A DNA stretch of 64,000 bases from Lysobacter sp. Root916 (GTDB lineage Bacteria > Pseudomonadota > Gammaproteobacteria > Xanthomonadales > Xanthomonadaceae), in NCBI RefSeq assembly GCF_001429785.1, contig NZ_LMJF01000011.1:351161-415160 (forward strand), written 5' to 3'. The translations under genes were made by a program, and so were the position numbers. The notes beneath the pieces are model-generated. The model did not search any database and had not been told where the DNA came from. It saw only the letters and a list, made by a program, of their open reading frames with translations. Below, piece by piece: positions 28,183 to 37,118 of this stretch. The stretch's first letter is position 1. The number at the start of each line of letters is the position of its first letter.

Positions 28183-28731
28183 TCAGTACTGCACCAGCAC
28201 GTCTTCCCAATGCCGATCGGGCGCCGATACGGTCGAGGCGTAGGTGCGGGTGTAGCTGCCGTCCCAGGGGTCGTTGAAGTACACGTAGCTGCCCGAATAC
28301 CCCTTCACCACCACGTCGTGGCCGCCGCCGTTGCTCCAGCGCCAGGACATGATGAAGGGCTTGTTGGCATTGATGCGGTACTGCAGATCGGCCTGGCTCA
28401 GGTAGCCGTTCTGCTGATAGAAGCGCATCCCGCCCCAGTAGTAGTTCATGTGGTCGTCGACGTAGTAGTTCCAGTTGCCCTGATTGGCGGGGCTGTTCCA
28501 GTAGAAGGTGCTGTTGCCGCAGGCGTAGTTGATGTTGAACGCCTTGTTGACGAAGGTGCACTGCGCCAAAGGCCTGCCGTGATACTGCAGGATCATCGTG
28601 GCCGAGGCGGCCCAGCACCAGTTGCTGTGTTCCTGCATGTGCAGAGGAACATTGAGCACGCCGGCCGATGCGGTACCGACGGCGCTCAGCGCCAGCAGCA
28701 GGGCAGTGGAGAGTTTGTTCTTGAGGTTCAT
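28183..28731 (-). CDS. Secreted papain-like cysteine peptidase (AvrRpt2/C70 type)
   Basis: A 182-residue secreted protein with a signal peptide (cleavage near TASA, residue 23). The mature enzyme starts with the catalytic segment HMQEHSNWCWAASATMIL, putting nucleophile Cys39 in the papain-type QxxxxxCWA context. The base is His138 in GGGHDVVVKGY, and NDPWDG (about 153-158) is the orienting Asn/Asp. This is the AvrRpt2-like papain fold seen in plant-pathogen effectors and in free-living bacteria. Its gene is 22 bases downstream of the 28754 gene and presumably co-transcribed. The role is probably extracellular proteolysis; targets unknown. Confidence 0.88.
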   Translation of the reverse strand: MNLKNKLSTALLLALSAVGTASAGVLNVPLHMQEHSNWCWAASATMILQYHGRPLAQCTFVNKAFNINYACGNSTFYWNSPANQGNWNYYVDDHMNYYWGGMRFYQQNGYLSQADLQYRINANKPFIMSWRWSNGGGHDVVVKGYSGSYVYFNDPWDGSYTRTYASTVSAPDRHWEDVLVQY

Positions 28732-28753
28732 GGCTTTCTCCGAAAGTAGTGGG

Positions 28754-29485
28754 TCACTGCCTGCCGCGCTGCAGGTTGCCCTGCACGGCGGATTGCAACG
28801 AGGGCAGCAGTTCCTCGCTGGTCAAGGTCGCGCTTTTCGCCGTCGCGTCGGAGAGCGACAGCGAGCGCCGCGCCGACCGCAGCGGCACGTAATGCGCGGT
28901 GTTGTTGGCGCCGCGCACTTCGATCAGGTCGGAGGTGGCCTGATAGATGCGCACGAAGCGGAACGCGCCGGCCCCGGTCGCCGGCGCGGATGCGGCGAGA
29001 TCCTCGGCCAGCTTCGATGAGCCCGCGCCGATCGCTTGCCAACGGCCCTGGACCTTGTTCATGTCCAGCAGGCCCACCGGCCGGCCATCGGATAGCAGCA
29101 TGAACTTCCAGGTATCCGTGCCGCGCGTCATGCGGCTCAGATCGGCCGTCTGCTTGGCGAACATCAGCGGCGCCGGGTCGATCGTGCTCACCTCGAAGCC
29201 GGCACCCAGCGACACCTTGCGAAGCTCGCCGAAGGTCGCCACCGCGATCGGAAAGTCCGCCGGAACGCGCGCATTGGCCGCCTGCCCGCGCGCCAACTCC
29301 GACATCATCGTGCGCAGACCCTGTTCGGCCGCTACGCGCAGCGTCGTATTCGATTGATCGCGCAACGCGATCCTGCCCTCGGCGGCCGGCGACTGCGCCG
29401 CGGCAGAGAAGGTGGCGGCGGCCGCGATCAAGCCTAGGGCGATCGCGCGCGAGATGACTGCGTTTCTGATGTGCCTGGTTTTCAT
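28754..29485 (-). CDS. Exported hypothetical protein, partner of the papain-like peptidase
   Basis: A 243-residue protein with a signal peptide (AAAATFSAAAQ, cleavage near residue 27). The mature part is mostly mixed and contains WKFMLLSDGRPVGLLDMNKV, but I recognise no domain. ATG 29485 has an upstream GGAG. The peptidase gene follows only 22 bases downstream, so the two are probably one transcript. This protein may be a folding helper, inhibitor or activator for the peptidase; that is inference from position. A start at 29581 would place an implausible extension before the signal peptide. Confidence 0.72.
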   Translation of the reverse strand: MKTRHIRNAVISRAIALGLIAAAATFSAAAQSPAAEGRIALRDQSNTTLRVAAEQGLRTMMSELARGQAANARVPADFPIAVATFGELRKVSLGAGFEVSTIDPAPLMFAKQTADLSRMTRGTDTWKFMLLSDGRPVGLLDMNKVQGRWQAIGAGSSKLAEDLAASAPATGAGAFRFVRIYQATSDLIEVRGANNTAHYVPLRSARRSLSLSDATAKSATLTSEELLPSLQSAVQGNLQRGRQ

Positions 29486-29641
29486 CAATGAATCTCCAAA
29501 ATGGTGTCGTTGATGTGCGCATATGCGATGGAATTGTTCAGGCGTAATCGCGGGGATAAGCGGGCGTCCTGTCGATGCCATCGTATGGAGCTACCCGATA
29601 GCGACGCGCGATCCGCCAGCCATCGCCGATTTCCGCAACGC

Positions 29642-29659
29642 ATCACGCGAATTCGTGAT
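29642..29659. promoter_or_regulatory. Palindrome in the divergent promoter region of the sigma factor gene
   Basis: ATCACG-CGAATT-CGTGAT is a perfect inverted repeat with 6-bp arms. It lies 83 bases upstream of the sigma-factor ATG and 157 bases from the divergent exported-protein gene. The region is locally A+T-richer. It could be an operator or the axis of a dimeric regulator site. Function is inferred from position and symmetry. Confidence 0.35.
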
Positions 29660-29741
29660 CGCTGCCTGTGTTTTGAGCGCTTGCGGCTCGCGAATTCGGA
29701 GCTCGAAAACGCGGCCGGTGATATAGCGTGAGTCGCACGCG

Positions 29742-30389
29742 ATGGACGACGTGCGCGCCGCGGCAACCGCCGCACCTGGAGCCGCCGTGATCGAGCGACC
29801 TGAACGGACCGAGCCGACGCTTGCGGGTATAGGCGAAATCACCGTGCTGCTGGGGCGCGCGCGCGGCGGCGACGATGCCGCCTGGGATCGCGTGGTGCAC
29901 CTGCTGTATGCGGATCTGAAACGCCTGGCGCGGCGCGCCAGCGCCGGGGCCGCCGCGCAGGAGGTGACCGCGCTGGTGCACGACTGCTACCTGCGCCTGA
30001 ACCGTTCGGGCGCCGACCATATCGAGAGCCGCGCCCACTTCCTGTCGCTGGCCTCGATGGTCATGCGTCAGCTGTTGATCAACCATGCACGCGATCACCT
30101 CACCCAGAAGCGCGGAGGCGATCAGGCCCACACCACCCTGGGCAAGGCCGATCTGGATATCGCGCAAGCGGTCTACTCCGAGGCCGAAGAACTGCTGGCG
30201 ATCGACGCCGCGCTCAAGCGATTGGGCGAAACCGATGCCCGACTGGTGCGGGTGGTGGAATGCCGGCTGTTCGGCGGGCTGAGCGAGGAGGAGACCGCGA
30301 CGGCAATGGATCTGCCGCTGCGGTCCGCGCAGCGGCTATGGCAGCGCGCGCGTGCGCGCCTGCGCGATCTGGCCGACGAGACGGGCTGA
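29742..30389 (+). CDS. ECF-type RNA polymerase sigma factor (TIGR02999-like)
   Basis: A 215-residue extracytoplasmic-function sigma factor. The region 2 core is AWDRVVHLLYADLKRLARRA plus ALVHDCYLRL, and region 4 is VECRLFGGLSEEETATAMDL then SAQRLWQRARARL. It belongs to the acidobacterial-type ECF group often paired with a Ser/Thr kinase. There is no anti-sigma gene. The kinase gene starts 10 bases after its stop and would be the partner controlling activity. An N-terminal Ala/Pro-rich extension of about 25 residues precedes the core. Target promoters are unknown. Confidence 0.92.
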   Translation: MDDVRAAATAAPGAAVIERPERTEPTLAGIGEITVLLGRARGGDDAAWDRVVHLLYADLKRLARRASAGAAAQEVTALVHDCYLRLNRSGADHIESRAHFLSLASMVMRQLLINHARDHLTQKRGGDQAHTTLGKADLDIAQAVYSEAEELLAIDAALKRLGETDARLVRVVECRLFGGLSEEETATAMDLPLRSAQRLWQRARARLRDLADETG

Positions 30390-30399
30390 GCGTCCCCGC

Positions 30400-32778
30400 A
30401 TGGCGCTGCGCGACCGCCTGCTCGAACCGCAAGGGATCCTGCGCGGCGCGCTGTTCCAGGACCTGCTGCGCACCCGGCTCGCCGACCGTGCGCTGATGGC
30501 GGGCGCGCGCGTGGGCGCCTGGCGGATCGTGCGCGAGTTGGGGCGCGGCGGCATGGGGCAGGTCTATCTGGCCGAGCGCTGCGAAGGCGACTTCGAACAG
30601 ACGGTCGCGCTGAAATGGTTGCCGGACGCGGCCCAGTCGCCGACCGGCGAAGCCTTGTTCCGGCGCGAGCGCCAGGTGCTCGCCGGGCTGTCGCATCCCA
30701 ACATCGCCCGCCTCGTCGATGGCGGGCACACCGACGACGGACATCCGTGGTTCGCGATGGAATACGTGGAAGGGCTGCCCATCGATCGGCATGCGCAGGC
30801 CAACGCGCTGAGCGAGCGCGCGCGCGTGGCCTTGTTGCTGCCGGTGCTGCGGGCGCTCGAGTTCGCCCACAGTCGGCTGGTGATCCACCGCGACATCAAA
30901 CCCGGCAACGTCCTGGTCGACCCGCAGGGGCAGGCCAAGTTGCTGGACTTCGGGATCGCCGGCCTGGCTCAGGACGAGGAGCAGGCCGCCGCGTTCACAC
31001 CGGGCTACGCCAGCCCCGAGCAGCGCGCCATGCAACACGTCGGCACGCCGTCCGACGTCTGGCAGCTCGGTCGTCTGCTGGACGCGGTACTGCGGGCGGG
31101 CAACCTGCGCGAACCGGGCCAGGACCTGCTGGCCGTGATCGGCATGGCCACCCAGGACGATCCCGCGCGGCGCTACCCCACCGTGACCGCGTTGAAGTAC
31201 GACTTGATCCGATACCTGGAACTCAAGCCGGTCGCGGCCCGACAAGCCGGCTACCTGTACCGCCTGGGCCGGACGGTCCGCCGCCATCCCCTCGGTACGA
31301 TCGGCATCGCCCTGGCGACCTTGGCCGCGACCGCGCTGGTGACGGGGTTCGTGGTCTATGCGGCGCAGGAGCGGTCGCGGCTACGGCTGGCGCGCGACGA
31401 AACCGTCGCGGTCAACGATTTCCTGAGCGAGAACATCCTGGCCGCCAGCGATCCCTTCGAAGGGCGCGACCACGACAAGTCCATCGCCGATACGTTGGAG
31501 GAGGGCATCGCAGCGGCCGAATCGCGTTTTCGCGAGCACCCCGGTACCGCGGGCCGCATCCTCGTCGCGCTCGGCAAGGGGCTGATCTCGCGGGGGCGTT
31601 ACGCTGCGGCCGAGCGCGCCGCCGATCGCGCCATCGTGCTGTTGGGCGGAGCGGATAGGGCGAGCCCGAGGGCGGTCGCGGATGCGCGTCTGCTGCGCGC
31701 GACCGTGGACATGCACCGCGGCTATCCGGATCGTGCGCAAGCGCGCCTGGATGAACTGCAGACCGCGTTCCCCTACCGAGTCGATGCGCCATCCTCGATG
31801 GAATGGCGCATTCAAGCGGCGCGCGGATGGAATGCGATGCTGCGCAATCGCTATGCCGAATGCATCGCTACCTATACCGGCATCCTGGAGCGTCCGGGCG
31901 CCGTAGGCGGGAGCGAGCTCGGCGATGCCTACAGCAGTCTCAGCGTCTGCCAGACGGCGGCCGGATACCCCGCGCAGGCCCTGCTCAGCGGCGAGCGGGC
32001 CGCAGGCCTGGCCAGCGCCGTCAGCGGCCCGCGTAGCGGCAATGCCGTCATCGCGCGCATTCGCATTGCCGTGGCCCTGGGCGAGCTAGGCCGGCATCGC
32101 GAATCCACCCGGCGCTTCCAGCGCGAGGTGGAGACCCTCATCGATCTGCTGGGGGAGCAGCACGGCGTCACCGCCGCCTACATGGATCACCTAGCGGTGC
32201 TCTATCTGTGCGGCAACGACCCTGTGCCTGCCGAGGCATGGGCGGCGCGCAGTCTGCACGCTCGCAAAATCGCGTTCGGTCCGCGGCATACCTGGAGCAT
32301 CGGCACCCAAGCCGTGTACGCCGTCGCCTTGCTGCGCAGCGGCGAGATCGAGCGCGCGCGACCGGTCGTCGCCGAGATCGAGCAACTGCAGAGGCTGGCC
32401 GATGACCCCGGGTCGCAAGTGTGGGTCTACCGTGCGCTCGGCGAGTGGTATCTGCGAACGCGCGAGTTCGACAAGGCGATCGCCTATTACCGCGCGACGC
32501 GGCGGCTGGCGGCGCAGCCCGGCATGGAGGCGCGCTGGAACCTGCATGTCGTCGACGGGGCCCTGGCGCTCGCGCTGTCGCAGGCGGGCCGTCCCGACGA
32601 AGCACGCGCGGCCTATGCGAGGTACGACGCCAGCACCCGCTACGCCAATCGCTGCGTCAGCACGCTGAGCCGAGACGTGGATCTGGGCCGGGCGAAATTG
32701 CTGCCGCATGCTTCGGATCGCGCCAAGGCGTCGACCGTGCTGGCTTCGATGCGGCGTCGGTCCGGGCGCGGCCTATAG
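30400..32778 (+). CDS. Membrane Ser/Thr protein kinase with C-terminal TPR domain (Hanks type)
   Basis: A 792-residue kinase. The kinase domain (about 42-277) has GRGGMGQVY, Lys72 in ALKWL, HRDIKPGN with Asp165, DFG at 183-185 and the activation loop TPGYASPEQ. A single transmembrane helix lies at about 299-321. The long C-terminal part is helical, TPR-like, and carries repeats rich in A/L/R (RIRIAVALGELGRHRES, RALGEWYLRTREFDKAI). The TPR domain would face the periplasm. It starts 10 bases after the ECF sigma factor. This sigma/kinase arrangement is a known signalling module in which the kinase sets the sigma factor's activity. Signals and substrates are unknown. Confidence 0.9.
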   Translation: MALRDRLLEPQGILRGALFQDLLRTRLADRALMAGARVGAWRIVRELGRGGMGQVYLAERCEGDFEQTVALKWLPDAAQSPTGEALFRRERQVLAGLSHPNIARLVDGGHTDDGHPWFAMEYVEGLPIDRHAQANALSERARVALLLPVLRALEFAHSRLVIHRDIKPGNVLVDPQGQAKLLDFGIAGLAQDEEQAAAFTPGYASPEQRAMQHVGTPSDVWQLGRLLDAVLRAGNLREPGQDLLAVIGMATQDDPARRYPTVTALKYDLIRYLELKPVAARQAGYLYRLGRTVRRHPLGTIGIALATLAATALVTGFVVYAAQERSRLRLARDETVAVNDFLSENILAASDPFEGRDHDKSIADTLEEGIAAAESRFREHPGTAGRILVALGKGLISRGRYAAAERAADRAIVLLGGADRASPRAVADARLLRATVDMHRGYPDRAQARLDELQTAFPYRVDAPSSMEWRIQAARGWNAMLRNRYAECIATYTGILERPGAVGGSELGDAYSSLSVCQTAAGYPAQALLSGERAAGLASAVSGPRSGNAVIARIRIAVALGELGRHRESTRRFQREVETLIDLLGEQHGVTAAYMDHLAVLYLCGNDPVPAEAWAARSLHARKIAFGPRHTWSIGTQAVYAVALLRSGEIERARPVVAEIEQLQRLADDPGSQVWVYRALGEWYLRTREFDKAIAYYRATRRLAAQPGMEARWNLHVVDGALALALSQAGRPDEARAAYARYDASTRYANRCVSTLSRDVDLGRAKLLPHASDRAKASTVLASMRRRSGRGL

Positions 32779-32854
32779 GTCCGGCGGTTCGGGTCGCGCG
32801 GTGGCGTTGGCCTGTCGCCCGGGGGCGCCGGGGCGTAGGCCCGCGATCCACCCG

Positions 32855-34387
32855 TCAGGGCGCTGGCTTGGATCGCTCCGCTGCCGCCTGGCGGGCCTGG
32901 ATGCGTTGCGAGAGCTCGCGCATCGCCTGATCCGACTCCTTCAGCATCGCTTCTATCCTGGCCGCCGGCAGCCAGCGGCCCTGCACGAACACGCCGTCGA
33001 TGCGGGCGACGTTGCGGAGGTCGGCCAGCGGGTCGGCGTCCAGCAGGACCAGATCGGCGCGCTCGCCGACGCGTACCGCGCCGCTACCGCCCTGGCGGTC
33101 GAACAGGCGGTGGGCGTTGACGGTCGCAGCGCGCAGCACCTCCAGCGGCGACAGGCCCACTTCGCGCAGTTCGATCATTTCCTGGTGCACCGAAACGCCG
33201 AAGGCCAGACCCGGCAGGGGGGCGTCGGTGCCGATGGTCAGCGGCACGCCGCGTTTCCACAGTTCGCGCGTGAGCAGGCGCGAGAAATCGTAGCCGGCCG
33301 AGAAGGTGTCGGCGCCGTCCTGGTTGCGGAACTTCGCGCTGAGATAGGGGTTGTTCGCGGGCGCCCAGTCCAGGCGGGTGACCGGATCGACCAGCGCCAG
33401 CCAGTCGCCGGGCACGGGCGGGACTTCGCGCTGCACGTACATGTGCAGGATCTGCTTGAGCGTGATCAGGGTCGGCGTGACGCCGATCTTCCCGCGCGCG
33501 ACGCGCTCGGCGAGCGCGTCGATATCGCGCGGCGCCAAGTCGGATTCGCGGCCGTAGCGGCCCAGCTCCTCGCTGTGGGCGATGTTGTCCAGCGGATGCG
33601 CGAACGCGAAGGCGCGGTCGGCGCAGACGCCGCAGCCCAGTTCCGGCAGGTGGCCGGAGCTGACCATGCCCTGGCGCCGGGTTTCCTCGACCACGGCCTG
33701 GTAGGTCTCGCGATTGAGGAACTGATAGGGCTTGATGAAGTCGTAGCCGCGCTCGCGCGCGGCGCGCACGGCGGCGATGCCGTCGGCGGCGGTGGTCGGC
33801 GCGCCGGGCTTGGAAGCCGGCACTTCGGCCGGACGCGGCGAAGCGACTTCCGCGCGCGGCCCGTTGATGCGCTTGGCCACGTACAGGCGCGGCCCGAGGA
33901 TGCGGCCGGCGGCGATCTCGTCGCGCAGCCACAGCAGGTCCTCGTCGCTGTGCGCGCCGCCGCCCAGGTTGGCCGCGCCGGTCACGCCGGCCTTGAGGAA
34001 GCTCAGCAGCACGTGGCGGTCATAGACGTGGTCGGCACCGGTATCGAGATCGGCCAGCAGCGGATTCTTGCTGTCGCGCAGCGCGCCTTCGGTGGCGATA
34101 TGGACGTGCGCGTCGACCAGGCCGGGAATCAGGAATTTGCCGCGGCCGTCGATGTAGCGTGCCCCCGACGGATGGAGCAGGGCGCCAGGTGCCTGGATAC
34201 CCGCGATGCGACCCTCACGGATCACCACACTGCGGTGCGCGAGCACTTCATCGGTATCGGCGGGGATTACCGTCACATCCCGGATCACCCAGACGCCGCG
34301 ATCGGGCTTTGCAGCCGCCGGCTCGGCCGCGCCCACGGGTACGCTACCTGCGACGCACAAGGCCGCCGCCAACCACAAAGCCTTCAT
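32855..34387 (-). CDS. Exported amidohydrolase-family metal-dependent hydrolase
   Basis: A 510-residue protein with a signal peptide (cleavage near VGAAE, residue 21). The metal-binding HxH is in GLVDAHVHIA, followed by FIKPYQF in the place of the bridging Lys, HLPELG and AFAHPLDNIAHSEE for the His ligands, and GTDAPLPG for the Asp. This is the classic amidohydrolase set that hydrolyses C-N or C-O bonds such as dipeptides, imides or esters. ATG 34387 has a GGAG box; an upstream in-frame extension by four residues is possible. Substrate unknown. It is isolated from its neighbours. Confidence 0.9.
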   Translation of the reverse strand: MKALWLAAALCVAGSVPVGAAEPAAAKPDRGVWVIRDVTVIPADTDEVLAHRSVVIREGRIAGIQAPGALLHPSGARYIDGRGKFLIPGLVDAHVHIATEGALRDSKNPLLADLDTGADHVYDRHVLLSFLKAGVTGAANLGGGAHSDEDLLWLRDEIAAGRILGPRLYVAKRINGPRAEVASPRPAEVPASKPGAPTTAADGIAAVRAARERGYDFIKPYQFLNRETYQAVVEETRRQGMVSSGHLPELGCGVCADRAFAFAHPLDNIAHSEELGRYGRESDLAPRDIDALAERVARGKIGVTPTLITLKQILHMYVQREVPPVPGDWLALVDPVTRLDWAPANNPYLSAKFRNQDGADTFSAGYDFSRLLTRELWKRGVPLTIGTDAPLPGLAFGVSVHQEMIELREVGLSPLEVLRAATVNAHRLFDRQGGSGAVRVGERADLVLLDADPLADLRNVARIDGVFVQGRWLPAARIEAMLKESDQAMRELSQRIQARQAAAERSKPAP

Positions 34388-34483
34388 TCGCCGCTCCACG
34401 CATTGCCAGGGCCATGATACGGGTGCGACCCTCGTCGTCGCGCCTCCTCGATGCGATGCCCGCAGCGGCGTCAGGGTTTAGCC

Positions 34484-34522
34484 GGCGCGCCCCACGTCGT
34501 CCGTGTGGACCTGGGGCGCGCC
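34484..34522 (-). terminator. Strong GC hairpin after the lysozyme-like/amidase gene
   Basis: An 11-bp perfect stem (GGCGCGCCCCA/TGGGGCGCGCC) encloses a 17-base loop that itself can fold (GTCC/GGAC). It starts 50 bases beyond the stop of the 34572 gene on the minus strand. A termination role is inferred; no T-run is evident. Confidence 0.5.
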
Positions 34523-34571
34523 GCCTCCCGCGCATCGCGGTCCCCCGACCGCGCCGCGCCGGCCGAACAGC

Positions 34572-36278
34572 TCAGGCGTGGACCCAGAACGCGCTTTCGG
34601 CGAAACGCTCGTCCTTCCACCAGTTGGCGGTGCTGGTGCCGTAGCGGAAGTTGCTGACGCCGGCCTGGCTTTGCAGCGGCTTGTCGACCTCGCCGGAGGC
34701 GGTGCGGTGCGCGCGTTCGGTTTCGGTCTCGGGCACCACCGGCAGGATATGCCCGGATTTCCCCTCGATCTTGCGCCGCGCCACGATCAGCGCCACCGCG
34801 CCCTGGTTGGCTTCTTCCTGCAGCCGCGTCGGCGAAGCGACCTGGCGCCAGCCGAATTCGGGACCGAAATCGCGCAGCCAGCGGAACAGGTCGTTGGCGC
34901 GCACCTCGAAGATAGTGTTGCCGATCAGCGGCTCGACGGTCTGGCCGCGGCGCAGCTTTTCGATCGCCGGCGAGCTCCACCACACGCGCGGCAGATACAC
35001 GCCGGCGAGATGGCAGTAGTCGTGGGCGTAGATGTTGCAGAAAGTCAGGCCCGAATGCGGCTGGTAGCGCTTGTGGCCGGGTTTGTCGACCGCGAGCCAG
35101 TCGATGATTCGGGCCAGGTGCTCGCGCAGTTCCGGCGCCGTGGCGCCGGAACGTTCGGGCTGGCCGTCCTCGTTGAGCGAATGCGCGCCAGCGGCGTCGC
35201 GACGCCGCGTGACCGTGCCCGGCCGGCGCGGCATGAACACCGCGACCACGCCGGTGCGCGGCGGGTCGCGTGCGGGTTCGACTACTGGAATTTCGCCGAT
35301 GCCGCCGTCGCGGACCAGGAACTCGGTCGAACAGAAGCCGCGCAGCAGCGCGCCGAACAGGCTGGTTTCGACTTCCATGAAGCCGTTGACGGCGCGGCCG
35401 GTGATTGCGCGCACCGGATGCCCGTCCGGCAGTTCGCCTTTGACGTTGGCGGTGGGCGGACGGCTGACGCGCGGTTCGCTGCGCAGGCGCAGGGTCGAGA
35501 CGCGGGTGTCGACGCGGAAGAAGGGTCCGGTGGCGGTGACCGGGGCGGGCGGAGGCACGGCCGCCTCGCCTGGGCGCGGAGTGGGCAGCGGCGCCGGTGC
35601 GTCCGGCGTCGGCACGGTCTGGGCCTGGCGGATGAAATCGAAGATGGCCTGACCGTAGAAGCGCTGGCCGTCGAAGTGGCCCTGGCGCAGCCCGCGTTCG
35701 GGCTTGAAGCCGCCGGTGTTGTAGACGATCGCCACCGAGGCCAACTCCATCGTCGTCAATGCCGGACGGTCCTGCAGGCGCAGTTTGCGCAGGCCGCGCT
35801 TGAGCTCGGCCACGCACATCTCCAGTGTCTGCTCGAACTGCTCGTAACGGCGTTCGAGGAAATAGTCCGGATCGTCGCGGAAGAACTGCAGATCGCGCTG
35901 GAACATGCCGAAGCCATGGCAGAACTTGTTCGGCCGCGACGCGGCGCCCTGGTAGGCCTCGACGTGCGCGGCCATGTCGACCAGGGCCTGGCGCGCGATC
36001 GCGAACATCTCGTCGCCGCGCGCAACGCTCAGCAGCGCGGTCTTGGTTTGCGGAAACGCGCTGCGGCCGGCGTTCGCGTCCAGGGTGTCGCCCACGCACA
36101 GGGCCAGGATGCGTTCCTCGCTCATGGATGTGCGCCGCAGCAGCGGCCAGACCTCGCCGGTTTCCTGGCAGGCCAGGGCGGTGATCAGGTCCAGGGTGAG
36201 CGGGGTGCCCGCCAGCGCCGGTACGACGCGCGCGGCGAAACGGGTCTTGAACCACAGCATGTCCGCGCTGTTCGGCAT
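34572..36278 (-). CDS. Two-domain peptidoglycan hydrolase-like protein (lysozyme-like + SH3 + Cys/His amidase-like)
   Basis: A 568-residue protein with no signal peptide. Residues about 15-220 look lysozyme-like: CQETGE with candidate catalytic Glu39, CHGFGMFQRDLQ (121-130) and VYNTGGF (185-191). A proline-rich linker (223-250) leads to an SH3-like domain (252-325, ending GFCSTEFL). The C-terminal part (about 380-515) has LTFCNIYAHDYC with Cys413 and KSGHILPVV with His510, the Cys/His arrangement of papain-like amidases. ATG 36278 follows AAGGAGG with 6 bases spacing. The lack of an export signal suggests release by a specialised route such as effector secretion, or phage origin, but no such neighbours are seen. 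Enzyme activities are inferred from motifs. Confidence 0.72.
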   Translation of the reverse strand: MPNSADMLWFKTRFAARVVPALAGTPLTLDLITALACQETGEVWPLLRRTSMSEERILALCVGDTLDANAGRSAFPQTKTALLSVARGDEMFAIARQALVDMAAHVEAYQGAASRPNKFCHGFGMFQRDLQFFRDDPDYFLERRYEQFEQTLEMCVAELKRGLRKLRLQDRPALTTMELASVAIVYNTGGFKPERGLRQGHFDGQRFYGQAIFDFIRQAQTVPTPDAPAPLPTPRPGEAAVPPPAPVTATGPFFRVDTRVSTLRLRSEPRVSRPPTANVKGELPDGHPVRAITGRAVNGFMEVETSLFGALLRGFCSTEFLVRDGGIGEIPVVEPARDPPRTGVVAVFMPRRPGTVTRRRDAAGAHSLNEDGQPERSGATAPELREHLARIIDWLAVDKPGHKRYQPHSGLTFCNIYAHDYCHLAGVYLPRVWWSSPAIEKLRRGQTVEPLIGNTIFEVRANDLFRWLRDFGPEFGWRQVASPTRLQEEANQGAVALIVARRKIEGKSGHILPVVPETETERAHRTASGEVDKPLQSQAGVSNFRYGTSTANWWKDERFAESAFWVHA

Positions 36279-36435
36279 GGCCAACCTCCTTGTCGTGCCT
36301 GGAATCCGTTCCGCGCCCTAAGCCCAGGCGCCACTCTCAACGAACGAATCGGCAACGCGGAATCGGCCAGGCCGGCGACGAACGGTCGCGGGCGGCGCGT
36401 TCAATCTCCTATGCGGTTGCGACGGAAGCTCGCGC

Positions 36436-36996
36436 TCAGCCCAGCAGTTGCTGCGGCAGGCTGTTGAGCACGCGACGGAACGGCTCGGATTCCGCGATCG
36501 CGCGGGAGACGATCAGCGAGCCCTGGATGCGCACCACCGCGTCCTCGGCGCGGCGCTGCGCCTCGCGCGCGGACACGCCGTCCTTCTCGCGCGCCAGTCG
36601 CGCGAATCCGTCGATCAGGCCGCGCAAGGACGCGTTGAGCCGATCCTGGAACAGCGTGCGCGCATCGCCGACGACCAGGTTGCCGAACAGACAGGCCTCG
36701 GCGCCGCCGCCGTAGAAGTGGTCGAGCTTGGCGATCACCTTGGCCAGGCGCCGCTCGGGCGTGCCGCTGCCCTGCATCGGCGCCAGCACCTCGTCCTGCA
36801 TCCAGGCATCGACGCGATCGAACACGGCGCGCGCCATGTCTTCCTTACCGCCGGGGAAGTAGTGGTACAGGCTGGAGCGGCCCAGGCCGGTGGCTTCGGA
36901 CAACTGGCCCAGCGACGCGGCGTCGTAGCCGTGGCGGCGGAACGCGCCCAGCAAGCGGTCGACGACGGCATCGCGGGAGAGCAGAGGGGCGGGCAT
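36436..36996 (-). CDS. TetR-family transcriptional regulator
   Basis: A 186-residue regulator with an N-terminal helix-turn-helix ([20 protein letters not shown]) and a helical ligand domain containing [11 protein letters not shown] with a cysteine. It is divergent from the exported hydrolase at 37171, and the region between them holds two matching sites (37012-37025 and 37119-37140). It most likely represses both itself and the hydrolase until an inducer binds. The subfamily resembles the YxaF/LmrA group. The inducer is unknown. Confidence 0.92.
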   Translation of the reverse strand: MPAPLLSRDAVVDRLLGAFRRHGYDAASLGQLSEATGLGRSSLYHYFPGGKEDMARAVFDRVDAWMQDEVLAPMQGSGTPERRLAKVIAKLDHFYGGGAEACLFGNLVVGDARTLFQDRLNASLRGLIDGFARLAREKDGVSAREAQRRAEDAVVRIQGSLIVSRAIAESEPFRRVLNSLPQQLLG

Positions 36997-37011
36997 GGCG
37001 GTCGGTCGGAT

Positions 37012-37025
37012 GGAACGATCGGTCC
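37012..37025. promoter_or_regulatory. TetR operator site 2 (upstream of the regulator gene)
   Basis: GGAACGATCGGTCC is partly symmetric and lies 16 bases upstream of the TetR ATG. Its reverse complement shares the 11-base core ACCGATCGTTC with the palindrome at 37119-37140. It probably mediates autorepression; binding is inferred, not shown. Confidence 0.5.
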
Positions 37026-37118
37026 AATATGGTTGCAGTGCGCGGCGCGGTCAATGTGGCCACCGCTGCAACGCTGCGTCCGCATTGCCGGCGTTGACGG
37101 GCGGGGTGCCCGAATCTA

